This document shows positions 45,486 to 57,079 of a stretch of DNA of 64,000 nt, piece by piece. Numbering within the stretch: the stretch's first letter is position 1; each line of letters starts with the position of its first letter. Under the pieces are notes generated by a model. It saw only the letters and a program-made list of their open reading frames with translations, was not told the DNA's origin and made no database searches. Position numbers and translations under genes: made by a program. Source of the stretch: Gari tellinella (taxonomy: Eukaryota; Mollusca; Bivalvia; Cardiida; Psammobiidae); NCBI GenBank assembly GCA_922989275.2, contig OV277869.1:40346189-40410188 (forward strand), given 5' to 3'.

Positions 45486-45954
45486 TGCCGGGAAACTGTT
45501 ACACAACATTTAGTTATCCCAATATATATCCACACCACCAGGTTGTGTCATCTTACGTGACATATTAAAGAAATTTTGAAAAAATTATGCTCGGGACACT
45601 TTTGGGATGGACGGATGGCCGAACAGATAGCCGGACGGGTGCGATGGATAAGCAGAATGAAAAAAAAAAGATTCCTATATAGTCCCCAATACCCAGTTGG
45701 GGTATATCAATATCTAAATTGTTAAAAAACACATTAATTACTGTATTGCAGACTTGGGTTGCTTTTTGAAGAGAAATGAAAAAAATAAATTCTGAGGCAC
45801 AGATTGGGTCATTTCTTTTTTTCATTTTTTTTTTCAATCGTTGTACTTTAACATTAGTTTTTGTTTCTTTTATACATGTTTAGGTCAAAATCTACCCATT
45901 AAGCACAAAATATCCCTGAAATTATTTTTAAAAAAAAATCCTTTGTCATTGCTA

Positions 45955-46025
45955 CCGAGAGCAGACCAAAACTCCGACGACTGGCTCTATTGATTAAAAA
46001 CATTATTTCAACTGTAAATAAATAG
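45955..46025 (+). pseudogene. LINE C-terminal end, displaced by the transposon
   Basis: After one copy of CCGAGAG the LINE frame goes on as SRPKLRRLALLIKNIISTV and stops at TAG 46023-46025. Confidence 0.88.
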
Positions 46026-46027
46026 CT

Positions 46028-46055
46028 CCTATCTATCTATCTATCTATCTATCAA

Positions 46056-46148
<93 letters not shown>

Positions 46149-46150
46149 AT
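46028..46150 (+). repeat. TATC/TGTC microsatellite, LINE 3' tail
   Basis: (CTAT)n interrupted by (CTGT)n, starting three bases after the LINE stop. CT-rich sequence continues to about 46260. Tandem 4-mers in place of poly-A are known for some LINE clades. Confidence 0.9.
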
Positions 46151-46993
46151 CTCCCCCTTTCTCTCTGTCCTTGTCTCTCTCTCTGTCTCTCTCTATCTCT
46201 CTATCTAGTATTCCTCTAGCTATTCCCTCCCTCTTTCACTCTTTGTTACTCTCGCCTATCGTCTTTCACTCGCGATAACTGTGGAAATCCATACTGTAAA
46301 TTACTTACCTGGACATCGATCTCCTACATATAAATTCCTTTATATCCATGTTTTTGCCGTTACCGTCCGTGTTTTTTCTCACACTTGAATAAACACGGGC
46401 CTATGTGCACGCTTACCACCATTTCATTAAAAGATGACAGCGACGCTACAGTATATTTACAATGTTCGCACGGGTAGTCCCACATAATGTTCTCCGTGCA
46501 ACCGATCACAAATCAAATGACACCTACAGGCAGAGTGGGTCTGGGTCGAACACAAACTGTTTTATGTTTGATCGAGGTCCAAACTGTTTGATAATCAATT
46601 GTATTGAATTGCACTGAAAGTAAATGTCATTCTCTTACAGAGTGGCTCACATCATAGTATTTACAGCTATTTAAAGACGAAGTTATTGTGCACTAAACCG
46701 ATTTTGCATTATTTGTATATGTACTTACAAGTACCTATGTAAACCCACTATATTACCTGTATGTTATAAAACTTGAGTTGTGTATACTTACTAATTTGAC
46801 TATACTGTAAACGAAAGAGACGTTAGGAGTCGTAAAGATTCCTGCCTTCTCTCTGGTTTACAGTGGCCAAACTTGATTTGAAAAAGTCATATATATATAT
46901 AGAACACTATGTGTTTGATGCAACTCTATGTTGGTCTTGGCAATAATTTCGCTTTCGCTCATTGTCAAGAGCAACAAAGGGGGTTGCAAAATA

Positions 46994-47261
46994 CAGGGCT
47001 GCCATAAGTTGACATGAAAAATTCCTAAGATTTCCAAATTTGCATTTTTCAATTTGATTTTACGAATCGTACCTTTACCCAATCGTCTGTTTCTAGTTTT
47101 GTTGACACTTGACTACTTAAATCAGACAGGAAGGAAAGCAGAATGCGCCTGAAGGCGCATTCAGCTTTACTTTCAGCCTGCTTTAAGCTACCATTTACTA
47201 GAAAAGAAAAAAGAAATAAAATCCGAAGATTTACGAAAATTCCGGAGAAATTGCAGCCCTA
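46994..47261. mobile_element. Family G MITE (hAT-like ends) with family D hairpin, copy 1
   Basis: CAGGGCTGCCATAAGTTGA at the left and TTGCAGCCCTA at the right. Inside, 47120-47190 holds GGAAAGCAGAATGCGCCTG / AAGGCGCATTCAGCTTTACT and the family D block TTTACTAGAAAAG. CAGGGCTGCCA-type ends are typical of hAT elements; an 8-bp duplication could not be confirmed. Confidence 0.7.
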
Positions 47262-47779
47262 AAAAAAAATATTCATATGCAGAATAATTGAATGTAGTAT
47301 TAATTTGCAGTAACGAATGTATCTTTGTTTGTACATGTATAGATGTAAATCAAATGATGTACATAAATATTTTGTATGCGGCCATTTATCAGATTACGTC
47401 TTACACAAGAGTGGCGATATGATTCGTAAAAAAAAGCATTTCTACTCTCTTGTGTATGGCTTAGAACTCGATATGATATCTTCTCATACGGTATACCCGG
47501 TATGTCTAAAATGTAATATTTTATTTCTCTTAACATTCGGTTTAGATCCAGATAAGACTCTAAATAAATCGGCGTTTTATCTGCATCTAATCAGTTTTCA
47601 TCAATAATTATATTAACTCAGAGTCCCTATCCGTGCTATAAGCAGTTTGTTTCTCACATGCGCCCTATCTACAATTACATTAGTGCTAATTACATATAGA
47701 TGTTTAGTATAATACAAAATTTAGGTAAATAAAGATATAAGCTGTCTTTTTCTTTTTCGAAATATAAACAACAGAATGA

Positions 47780-47835
47780 CGGTTTGGATCCAGAACAGTC
47801 ATTCAGACACAGGATGACTGGTCAGGATCCAAACG
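47780..47835. repeat. GGATCC-type hairpin, altered core
   Basis: GGTTTGGATCCAGAACAGTC / GACTGGTCAGGATCCAAAC. The core ATTCAGACACAGGAT differs from other copies. Confidence 0.55.
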
Positions 47836-47939
47836 GATGAGTAAAATGCCCTTTAAATACAAATGCAAGTATTTGATATAGTAGTCGTTTCCTATACTTA
47901 AATGATAATTACTTTTGATCCTTATAAGACCTCACTGAC

Positions 47940-48050
47940 ACAACCTATTTTGATATTCTTTATTATGTATGTATATTACTTGATGCTTTAGCTGTTCATG
48001 TTAATTGTGAACCAAAGCCGAAATAAAATTGAGTTGAGTTGAAAAAAAAT
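47940..48050 (+). repeat. Probable LINE 3' end with GAGTT tail
   Basis: GAACCAAAGCCGAAATAAAA followed by TTGAGTTGAGTTG and an A run. Confidence 0.45.
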
Positions 48051-48269
48051 ATTAACGACAGATTGTTGCTTTTACAGCCAACCTGTTTTAATGAACTATC
48101 TGCTAGGATACGAGAACTATTTCGAATGCTGCATATACATGTACATGACTTTATAAAATGGAATTAATTTTTTTAGCGGAGGAATAAATCTATGTCATAA
48201 AAGGCTATGCTTATTCGGGACTGATTTGCGGTAGTTATCAAAAAAACTTGGAAAACTTGGAAACTTGGC

Positions 48270-48347
48270 TTCAAATTATTTGCAATGGAAATAATTGTGT
48301 CAGCATAAACACGTTTATTGGGAAAGAATTAAGTACTCTCCACTGTA
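48270..48347 (-). mobile_element. Family A MITE, end fragment
   Basis: TTTGCAATGGAAATAATTGT, AACACGTTTATTGGGAAAGA, CTCTCCACTGTA. Confidence 0.6.
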
Positions 48348-48482
48348 GCTTTATTTCGCATGTCACCAAGGATAATTGAGTAATATAACTCAAACATGTT
48401 TGAAAAACACGGTCTGTCAGATGATTCAAGACCACAAAAACTAGCACATTTTAATTTGAATCCAATTACTTAATAGTTTACT

Positions 48483-48671
48483 TACACTGGAGAAGACGTT
48501 TGTCCTTCAGGAAAAAGTAACCCGGCGTCTGATCAGGCTCCAAACTGTTTGCCACCAAGATAAAAATGAATTATTAGAATTGTCCAAAAGTTGTTTTTTT
48601 CTACGTTATAGTGCTTTGCGTTTGCGTACGTTTGCGTTTAAACGGGAAAGAATAACAGATTCTCCACTGTA
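48483..48671 (+). mobile_element. Family A MITE with internal deletion
   Basis: TACACTGGAGAAGACG then an abrupt join to AACCCGGCGTCTGATCAGG, followed by the complete standard right half ending CAGATTCTCCACTGTA. The left hairpin arm is deleted. Confidence 0.85.
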
Positions 48672-48705
48672 TGTTGCTTACAGCAGGGAGATGTTACAGT
48701 AAGGC

Positions 48706-48999
48706 TACAGTGGAAAATATGTTTTTCTTTCCCAATAAACGCGTTTGCGCCAAAACTATCATAATTATGCCTTGCAAATAGTTTGGAGTCAGATCAGACA
48801 CCGGGTAACCAAACTATTTGCATCTTAGATTATAAAGAAATGGTCAAACTTGTAAAGTAGCCTTTTCTACATCTGATAAGAGCCTACTGTTTGCATAGGA
48901 CACGTGCACTTTTGATAAGTACACATGAAACATCTATAAATGTAACGTGTTTGCATAAAATTTCATCTGATCGGTAAAAATAAGCATCCCTCCACTGTA
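48706..48999 (+). mobile_element. Family A MITE, complete ends
   Basis: TACAGTGGAAAATATG, ATAAACGCGTTTGCGCC, GGAGTCAGATCAGACACCGG then GTAACC (right arm lost), ending ATCCCTCCACTGTA. Confidence 0.75.
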
Positions 49000-49203
49000 A
49001 CCAACAATAGAATAAATACATATACTTAACAACATTTCTAATCGGTCACTTTTTAAAGCTACATATGTCTTTAAATACTAAGTTCACATTTATGATATTT
49101 TACACACAATATGATAGGGTCTAAGTGCTACTTAATTTTGGATTTATACACGTTTTCCTACTTCGTGAACGTCAGAACAACGACGTTACTTGTTTAGCCT
49201 AAT

Positions 49204-49740
49204 TTGCACGTGCAAAGTATGGAAGAAAGAATCTGCCCCCAAGATTACACGAGTATAATCTCAAATGACTGCCTAGCCCGAAAAACACCTATCATAGCGA
49301 GAATGATACACGGAGAGAAGGGCAGAGCCGTCGGAATGTCGCACGTCGGTGTATCCTTACGGCAAATAAGATTCAACCACCGAGGAACTCCGGAAGTGGA
49401 AACAAAACAAGACTAATTTCCATGTATTCCATATTAGGAAATGTTTCTGTCCATTTACATGTGACTAGAACTTTTAACCGGAAACTTTCGACCATTTAGG
49501 CTGTATAACGCGGAAATTTGACGTCACCGGAAGTAGAACAGGCCGCCCCGGGAAACCAAAATGGCGGATAACGACATACCTAAGACCAATACATTGTATT
49601 GACACACCCGAGATACAGATTTCTTTCTGTTACATGGACGGCAAGACAATTTAAGGGTCAACTCGGCCGTAACGTCACACCCAAGACGGTACGTAATCGG
49701 CTGCTAGATGTTGGCAGTCACTGCTGATGGCCCCTTGAAG
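49204..49740 (+). pseudogene. Tc1-like transposase N-terminal remnant
   Basis: HGEKGRAVGMSHVGVSLRQI resembles the first helix-turn-helix of Tc1-type transposases. After a gap another frame reads YIVLTHPRYRFLSVTWTARQ and GRNVTPKTVRNRLLDVG, the second helix-turn-helix (consensus HLRDRF...TA...TVRNRL). No DDE catalytic blocks follow. Stops and a frameshift separate the parts. Confidence 0.6.
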
Positions 49741-49915
49741 ATGAAGTCATCAGCAGACAGCTTGGGCGCGATGATACAGATGAGTTTATCCCTACAGGGC
49801 ACGTTTACCACATTCTCAAGAAACGTGCTTGTCCCTTACCTCAGCTTCCAAACGTTGACGCACTGGAGCGTGACGTCGACGATGTGTGAGAAAGTTAGGT
49901 CATCAATACTTTTGC
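49735..49915 (+). other. Unidentified open stretch with coding-like composition
   Basis: Frame reading LEDEVISRQLGRDDTDEF, PTGHVYHILKKRACPLPQL and VDALERDVDDV, then stops. It follows the Tc1-like piece but does not match its catalytic domain. Identity unknown. Confidence 0.25.
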
Positions 49916-50539
49916 TGAATTCTTCTCGTCTATGAGAAGTCAATACGAAACTGTTATTGCAGCTGACAAGGGCAATACTCATTACTAACATTGGGCCTAA
50001 GAACTCTTGTGACTTTCAAAATATGGGGTCCCTCCACAGAAGTTGTTGTTTAAGCTTAGACGGAAAGGTGATAGCCGACAAATTGTGATAACCTGTTTCC
50101 AAATTGACTACATTGGCATTGTAACACAATAACATGGTTAATTATATCTTCATATTGCTTTTTCTGAATGAAATATAAGGTGACCGATTAGAAATTTTGT
50201 TGAGTATAGTAACTACAATCAGGTATTCAGCACCGACAAATTCACCTAATTTAATTTTATATGGAATTCGAACTAACACAGTGCATGGTATGAATTTGAT
50301 TGAATATATCTGAACTGTGCCATGTGAAAATCTGACATTGCATTGCAAACAGTGTATATTAAGGTCAACCGGCTGCATGGTCTTCATTTGCAGTGTTCGA
50401 CACCCACATGCATCTAAAAGCATTTTATGTACAGTTGTATTATGTACAGTATTTGGCAGCGTAATCCAACCTCAGGTACAGAGCCTTGGATGACAAGGCT
50501 TTAAGGGTGATTGGTCTGTACAATGTTGAAATGCAATAA

Positions 50540-52290
50540 GGCAGCTTTTGCCATGACACGTCCCAATTTTATACAGGGGATTAGACGCTATTTTTGCACG
50601 TTTAAACTTAACTTACAGCAAAATCAATTCAATTAATTATGGAAAAAGGAAAGTTCTTAAAATTGTCGAATTAGTTACATCAAGGACCAGAAACCGTTAT
50701 TTCAAGGAAACAAGAGACCAAAATTCAATAAAAGAAACAATCTTTCAAGTACATGTATACAGGTATTTTACATTGAAAAGAATACTTTTTATAAGGGGTA
50801 GCATGTGATGAAAGAAAACATAAGCTGCTTTTGCTTACTAGTATTAGCCACCGGACAAATCCTGTTAAACGTGTGTTACATCAAGGAGGTATTTCGTTAC
50901 ATTAAGGAAAACAGCTGTAAGATATTAATAAAATAGGAAAACTTAATACAGAATTAGCGAATTCACTTTTTGGAGTTGGTAGACATTATTTCAACAGTCA
51001 TTATTATGAAAATTATTACAAATTCTTCCTAAAACTTTGCTATTTTCTTAGCTGTTACATCAAGGAAAATATATTGTTACATAAAGGAAAATTACATTGT
51101 TAAATTAAAGAAAATAAATTGCAAAACAGTTCAATATTTTCATTTTTATGTTTGATTAGTATTTGCCTAAACTTTTCCATTTATTTTTGACAAGAAACTA
51201 AACATATGGCATAAAAATTGTATTGTAGGCCTTTAATAAAGAGTCTAATTTGTGTTATATCAAATAATTAATATCTCTATATATTTTCTGTAACACATTT
51301 ATACTATTTGTTTCTTCTTATAAGCTACAGTAAACCCAAGTCCTAAAAAATAAGTGCAAACTAGATAGGAAATGCTGGTTCATGTATTCTGCTCATTGTT
51401 GAATATATCATGCATCCGTTTTCATTTAGAAATTGACAAATCAAGTTCACACTGATATTGTAATCCTTGCCGTAACAATATAAATTCAGTGATGTAACGG
51501 GACCGTAAAATTATAGTTGCATAGGTCTTTTAGTTCCCGAAATGAATGTCATAGTTATACTTGAAGAGACTAGATGTATATACTAAGTTGGCAGTCAAAC
51601 TCTTCTTTAAGCTTTATGTATCGGAAGAGTCATTTATTTCCTAAATGTAACATATTTGCTTCTTTACTGTAACAGCCTGTCGCTAATAATATGGAATAGC
51701 TTTCAAACAACCCAAGTTTTTATACTAAGTAAGCAATGGCTAATCAGTGTTAACAGTTCTAAAATGTTTAATTGTTTTATTTACAGTTTGTTCATGTTTA
51801 TCAAACTTTTGACGTTTGATGTATCTTTGTATTTTCCTTAATGTAACATTGCTGTAGCTGCAGATTCCTTGATGTAACCATCTTCTTTTTAGCAAATACA
51901 ATTCACAGGTGATGGCAGTTTGGTGCAACTTTTGCTCTAAATGATTGTATTTATTATACTACAGAATGGAATATCAGAGGAATCATGTTCAAGTTCTGAA
52001 TGTTTTGTTAGTGTGAAAAAAAAAGGCAATTATGACGGTTATTTCGGGCGCAAACCGTACATGATTGGAAAATAAAATCATCTGATATAATTTGAAAAAT
52101 TTACTATTAAGGAAATCTATTAGATGCTATTCATTGTGATGAAACACCTAATAAAATTGTTTTTATTCATTTAATGACATTGTACTTGTTTAAAGGATTG
52201 TTACATCAAAGAAATAGTTTTGCAATGGTGTTAAATATACGCCACACCTCGACAACCTGGGTACATTTAAGCCCCTTCTGTAACATATTT
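50540..52290. repeat. Region with scattered GTTACATCAAGGAAA motifs
   Basis: Plus-strand motif at 50674, 50876, 50895, 51054, 51076 and 51099 (with single changes), reverse-strand form at 51638, 51833 and 51867, and plus again at 52200. No ORF of note. Subterminal motifs of a decayed DNA transposon are one explanation. Confidence 0.5.
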
Positions 52291-52387
52291 CCACAGTGTA
52301 GACATGCATGGTGCTATAGTGTAAGCCATTAACCTCAGAGAGAATATAAAAATAATCTCATCCTTGACATCAGAATTGTTACATAAA

Positions 52388-52974
52388 AAAATATTGACTC
52401 AAATGCATCAATACAGGCCTGATATGTACGACGCATGGAATGAAAGATGCGGGTTGTGGTAGGTTTATCCACACTTCCTGGAGGACTCTTGTGAGATTCT
52501 GCACTGTGGCAGATGTGATTGACGATGACGTACACGTCTCCCCAAAAGCACATTTAAGATTGTTGATGCATTTATGTACCGGCATATTAAGTCAAAATAG
52601 CGTGATGAGTAAAAAATAGCAAAGTCACAATTGTTTGTCAATAAATTTTTCTTAATCGAATTGTGAAAAAGCGATACTGTTTTGCGGGAAACTTACCCAT
52701 GACTTCCACGTTTCTGTATTGTGGTTCCTGTGGCTGTTTTATAGCAAACTCTCATATGTGACGTTCTGATATTGACGTCCTGACGACGTTACGTTACTGT
52801 TGGCCTGCCTGGAAGTTGATGCTCTCGAACATCGCCAGGAGTTTGCCATCGTTGAAGAAGTCTCATAATTATCGACATATTACAATTTAATGCCCTTGAT
52901 ATGGCGCGAGCTGACAAAGCAGTCATCAACAGGCCAATTGCACGTTAGCGCTCATTTTCAAAAAGACGTGGCAT
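52388..52974 (-). pseudogene. Tc1-like transposase, catalytic core deleted
   Basis: From ATG (52974) on minus: MPRLFENER, RAIGLLMTALSARAISRALN, MRLLQRWQTPGDV, GRPTVT, RRQDVNIRTSHMR: both DNA-binding helices of Tc1-type enzymes. Then about 150 bases of no match, and the C-terminus LLGRRVRHRQSHLPQ, NLTRVLQEVW, LPQ and RIFHSMRRTYQACIDA. The DDE domain in between is missing. In-frame stops follow NER and TVT. Confidence 0.75.
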
Positions 52975-53520
52975 GGACAAAACAGGTGATTTTTTTAACA
53001 TGCTGTGTTTTTATTACTCCTGAGTCATACAAGAGTCCACTCGTGTAAAAGTATTGCTGAGTACTACGAGGAAAACTGTGCACGTGGAAATCATTGAATT
53101 TCATTGATTGCGTCACAGACACTTATCGCTTGAATGATTTCACAACATATTGGCGCAAAGAACAAATTGATGCACGTGCAAATTATGATATCGTGTTACC
53201 TGTTTGCATACGTTTCAGGAACACGTTAAAAATAGGGTTTGAAAACGTTGCGTTTTTAAAGCGGTTGAGTGTATTTACCACGAGGCTACTTGAAAGAACG
53301 GACGTTCAATAAATAAAAGGTAAGCGCGTCCATAACGCGACAATATCCAATTATTTAACTTGCATTTTATATTCAATTTAACATTTCTTTACATGCTACG
53401 ACCAAAAAAATGTATAATATCGCCGAGAAACATACTTGAATTCTGTTTCAAAGTATGCAGGGGTCCGACAGCCAAGGGAAATAATTTGCCTCCCAAATTA
53501 TCTCCCAAAATGGCCGCACC

Positions 53521-53870
53521 CACAGGTACTTGACACATACATCTAGATTTATTACCAAAAAAAAAAATTTTTTTTTTACTATACATCTACTATAGATACA
53601 AGGTATACAACCATAGGTACTTGACACATACATCTAGATCTATTACCAAAAAAAAATATTTTTTTTACTATACTTCTACTATTAGCTTCGCCCCCTACCA
53701 GGGCTTTGCCCTGGACCCACGAAGGGGGCCTGGGGGCCCCCTTGAACGCCCGCCTAATCGGTTGGTTTTCCAAAATTATCACTTGATACAAATCTTATTG
53801 AAAACCCTGACTATAGATACAAGGTATACAACCACAGGTACTTGACACATACATCTAAATCTATTACCAA
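53521..53870 (+). repeat. Tandem array of about 95-bp units in copy 2
   Basis: Units start at about 53521, 53613 and 53835, separated by the GC-rich insert at 53683-53809. Confidence 0.8.
53683..53809. mobile_element. 127-bp GC-rich double-hairpin insert with ACTAT duplication
   Basis: Starts TAGCTTCGCCCCCTACC, ends TTGAAAACCCTG, flanked by ACTAT (53678-53682 and 53810-53814) and absent from the other array units. Two hairpins: CCAGGGC-TTT-GCCCTGG and GGGGGCC-TGGG-GGCCCCC. No terminal inverted repeat, no ORF. Confidence 0.78.
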
Positions 53871-54671
53871 AAAAAATAAAAAAAAATTTTTTACTATAGA
53901 TCTAGATCTACTTCTATAGATACAACATATACAACGCAATTCGACAGGTAGTCTTAACTATCGACTTATACTGGTGCTCAAACAGACTAGATCGCCAATA
54001 TTCTCTTGTGGTACCCTTGAGAAATGATTATTTTATCAATACATCATGTATCTACTTTTTATTTCATCAAATTCCGTCAAATAACACCACAGTACATGAA
54101 TTATGACGAAAAATGTGCATCAAAAAGTTTTATGTTATTTGCCAAAATAAGGGGAAATTTGTCGGTTTGCACATTTTACGGTCTTTACGGCTGGAATTTT
54201 CACCTTGATTCATTAGAGCAAACACGTTTATGTCAAAACATGACCCTCTTCGCAATCAGCTATATGAAATATACATGTACATGTAATTTGGCACGAAATT
54301 GGCAAGTGAAAGACTAATTTCATTTTAAATGCCATTTTGAATACCGGAATGGGTCGAATGATCGGAGTGATTTCATTGGCCATAATTAAACAGGTAAAGT
54401 TTCTTTTAATTTTGCATTCTATGTAAATTATATAAAACTGAATATATTTCATTTAAAGATGATTTATAACATTTGGTGCAAGTTCCAGTTGCATAGGCCG
54501 TTTACTTTGAACACCTAACCGATCACAGCTACATACATGTTGGCCCATTGCTACATGTAAGGAATGAGGACGTCCCAAACGACATAAAACTTTTTGATGC
54601 ACATTTTCATTATAATGTACATACTGTGGCGTTATTTGGCGGAATTTGATGAAACAAAAAGTAGATATTGA

Positions 54672-55235
54672 AAGTGGAATGTGACACGCCACCATCTTAA
54701 GATGTATGAACACATTATGTTTGGTCATCATAGAAGATATGGTATATGAGTTATGCTTTTAACAAGATATTTCGTTAATCATTGTCAGAGGTCAAGGTCA
54801 AAAGGACCTGAAAGTGGTATGTGTAACTCCACCATCTTAAGAGGTATGCACTCACTAGGTTTGGTCATTATAGAAGATATGCTATATGATGTTTGCTTAA
54901 CCTTTTAACCAGATTTTTCAATAATCAAGGTCAGAGGTCAAGAGGGCCTGAAAGTGGCCTGTTACACGTCACCATACTAAGATGTATGCACACACAATAT
55001 TTTGTCATCATAGAAGATATGGTATATGAGGTATGGTTCTAACATGATTTTTCAATAATTAAGGTCAGAGGTCAAGGTCAAGAGGGCCTGAAAGTGCCAT
55101 ATTACACGTCACCATCTTAAGATGTATGGACACACTAGGTTTTGTCATCATAGAAGATATGGTATATGAGTTATTATTTTAAAAAGATTTTCAATAATCA
55201 AGTTCAGAGGTCAAGGTCAATGTCAAATTTGCCGA
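54672..55235 (+). repeat. AGGTCA tandem array of copy 2, four units
   Basis: Same unit as 44646-45485, with CACCATCTTAAGATGTAT-type anchors at about 54690, 54830, 54971 and 55109. Confidence 0.85.
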
Positions 55236-55699
55236 GAAACCGTTACACAACATTTAGTTATCCCAATATATATCCACACCACCATGTTGTGTCATCTTAC
55301 GTGACATATTAAAAAAATTGAAAAAAATTATGCTCGGGACAATTTTGGAATGGACGGATGGCCGAACAGATAGCCGGACGGGTGCGATGGATAAGCAGAA
55401 TGAAAAAAAAAATTCCTATATAGTCCCCAATACCTAGTTTGGGTATATCAATATCTAAATTGTTAAAAAACACATTACGTACTGTATTGCAGACTTGGGT
55501 TGCTTTTTGAAGAGAAATGAAAAAAAAAGATTCTGAGGCACAGATTGGGTCATTTCTTTTTTTCATTTTTTTTTTTCAAGTGTTGTACTTTCACATTATT
55601 TTTTTTTTCTTTTATACATGTTTAGGTCAAGATCTACCCATTAACCACAAAATATCCCAGAAATTAATTTGTTAAAAAAATCTTTTGGCATTGCTACCT

Positions 55700-56240
55700 A
55701 CAGCCATGCACCGTATACGAAGATGGCTCATAATAATGTACCGGTTTGCCTCCCTGTTGTGACCCTGGAACGCAATTATCTTTATTCATCTTCTACACTT
55801 CCGGTTCTGTGGTACTTTGCCAGAAGCTTGGTCATAGAGGGCTTGGGCCACCAAAACGGCTCTCCTATATAACTTATATAAAATGCGTCATTTTCAGGGT
55901 CCAAAAAATACAATTTTTATTCCAACCACAGGTGCCACCCTATATTTCCCACAAAGATACACCCTTGCACAAGTGAAAAATGCAGAGAAAACAGGGGGTC
56001 ATGTGGCATATAAGAAAATTCTCTTGGCTTCAATGACATGACTGGTGTTTTGCTACATTTTGAAATAGGCACCGGCTAAAACAGGGACATGTCACTTCAG
56101 CTCACATAATTTCTCCAAAAACCCATCTATCATGACAGAAAGACTTTGTATCTATTCTCTAGCATCCATGTATTACATAAAAGGCTCAAAACAGTACATA
56201 TTTCTTGACAAAAAGCTATTCTGAGGCAAAAGGTTTGGCA
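55700..56240. other. No recognisable gene
   Basis: Two overlapping open stretches of about 70 codons have no family signature. Unique-looking sequence. Confidence 0.4.
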
Positions 56241-56528
56241 CTATTTCTTTGCCGGACTTCTTTCGACTACACCATGAAGCACTTCCGGTCTATTTGGTGG
56301 CCTATACCTAGATTTCTTCTGCACTCCATTCTGTGATTAAAAAAAATACCATACTGGGACAGACAGATTATACTGGTATCGTACCGCATCAGAAAAAGAA
56401 AAGTGATGAAGATGTTAAAATGAAAAACATTTTCAATTACCTCAGCAAGGGTCAGCACGCTCTGTAAAAGTCTAATAGCTCTACATCGTTCTTGAAGAGA
56501 CATCCGACACATTTTGTGTTTTTTCCAA
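56241..56528 (-). CDS. Candidate two-exon C-terminal gene fragment, unidentified
   Basis: Exon 56441-56528 (acceptor GACTCCAACAG, donor GAG|GTAATT) reads WKKHKMCRMSLQERCRAIRL and LQSVLTLAE. A 110-base intron ends in TTTTTTTAATCACAG, and exon 56241-56330 continues in frame as NGVQKKSRYRPPNRPE and VLHGVVERSPAKK to a TAG. Phase 0 at the junction and a good acceptor support it. A donor-like site (CCATG|GTAAGT) at about 56608 could end a further upstream exon, but the phase would not be open. I do not recognise the protein: basic, helical, short. Confidence 0.3.
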
Positions 56529-57079
56529 CTGTTGGAGTCAACGCGATAAATTTTCAAATGAAATTTATGAACCAAAACACAGCCCGTGCTGCACGTGCTA
56601 CTTACCATGGTTCGAGTCTATGTCCCAGCTACACATATCGCCTGGCTGCACACCGCTTAAACCGGTTTCAGTTGATCAATAATCTCTATACACACGTTAA
56701 GGCGTGTTAACTAAAATTATTTGATTAAAAACTGAAATAGCAAATGATATTTATTTTATGTTGGGGTACTTAGCAGTTTTGCTGAGTATATAGTTTCCTA
56801 TTTCAGCATGATGTCGGACCACAAAAGTGTACGTAATACAAGGGAAGTAATCGTACAATATTTCAAACTATTGCTGTCTGGAGTTGCCCTTCTTTTTATA
56901 AGAACGCTACAAACGCGAACAATTGCTAATGGCATCTGTACACTCAGTGCAAAAAGAAACGCACATCGTGCTCATGCGCAGATTAGGAATCTTTTCTTGA
57001 AGAAAATTAGAATACTAATGATTGATTTAATTCTGTAACAAGTTCAGGAACAAAAAACTTTAAACCAGTGTGCTTCTTT

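Larger units (their letters stand above)
43440..45954 (+). mobile_element. 2.5-kb non-autonomous DNA transposon inserted in the LINE
   Basis: Inverted ends TAGCAATGCCAAAGG (left) and, on the reverse strand, TAGCAATGACAAAGG (right). Flanked by CCGAGAG at 43433-43439 and 45955-45961. Removing the element and one flank restores the LINE frame exactly (LLTSE|SRPKLRRLALLIK). It has no transposase. Interior: a GC-rich start, four about 95-bp tandem units, a unique middle, and six about 140-bp units rich in AGGTCA. The 7-bp duplication is close to the 8 bp of hAT or P-type elements; superfamily unresolved. Confidence 0.9.
53278..55695 (+). mobile_element. Second copy of the 2.5-kb AGGTCA-array element, left end missing
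   Basis: Colinear with 43621-45954: AAGCGCGTC block, GTTTCAAAGTATGCAGGGG, ATGGCCGCACCCACAGGTAC, both tandem arrays, the GGATGGCCGAACAGATAGCC block and the right end GGCATTGCTA. The TAGCAATG left end was not found; a Tc1-like remnant lies upstream. The AGGTCA array has four units instead of six. Confidence 0.88.

Noticed and set aside
53621..53845. 74-codon ORF
   Set aside because: Frame through tandem array and GC-rich insert; not conserved in sister units.
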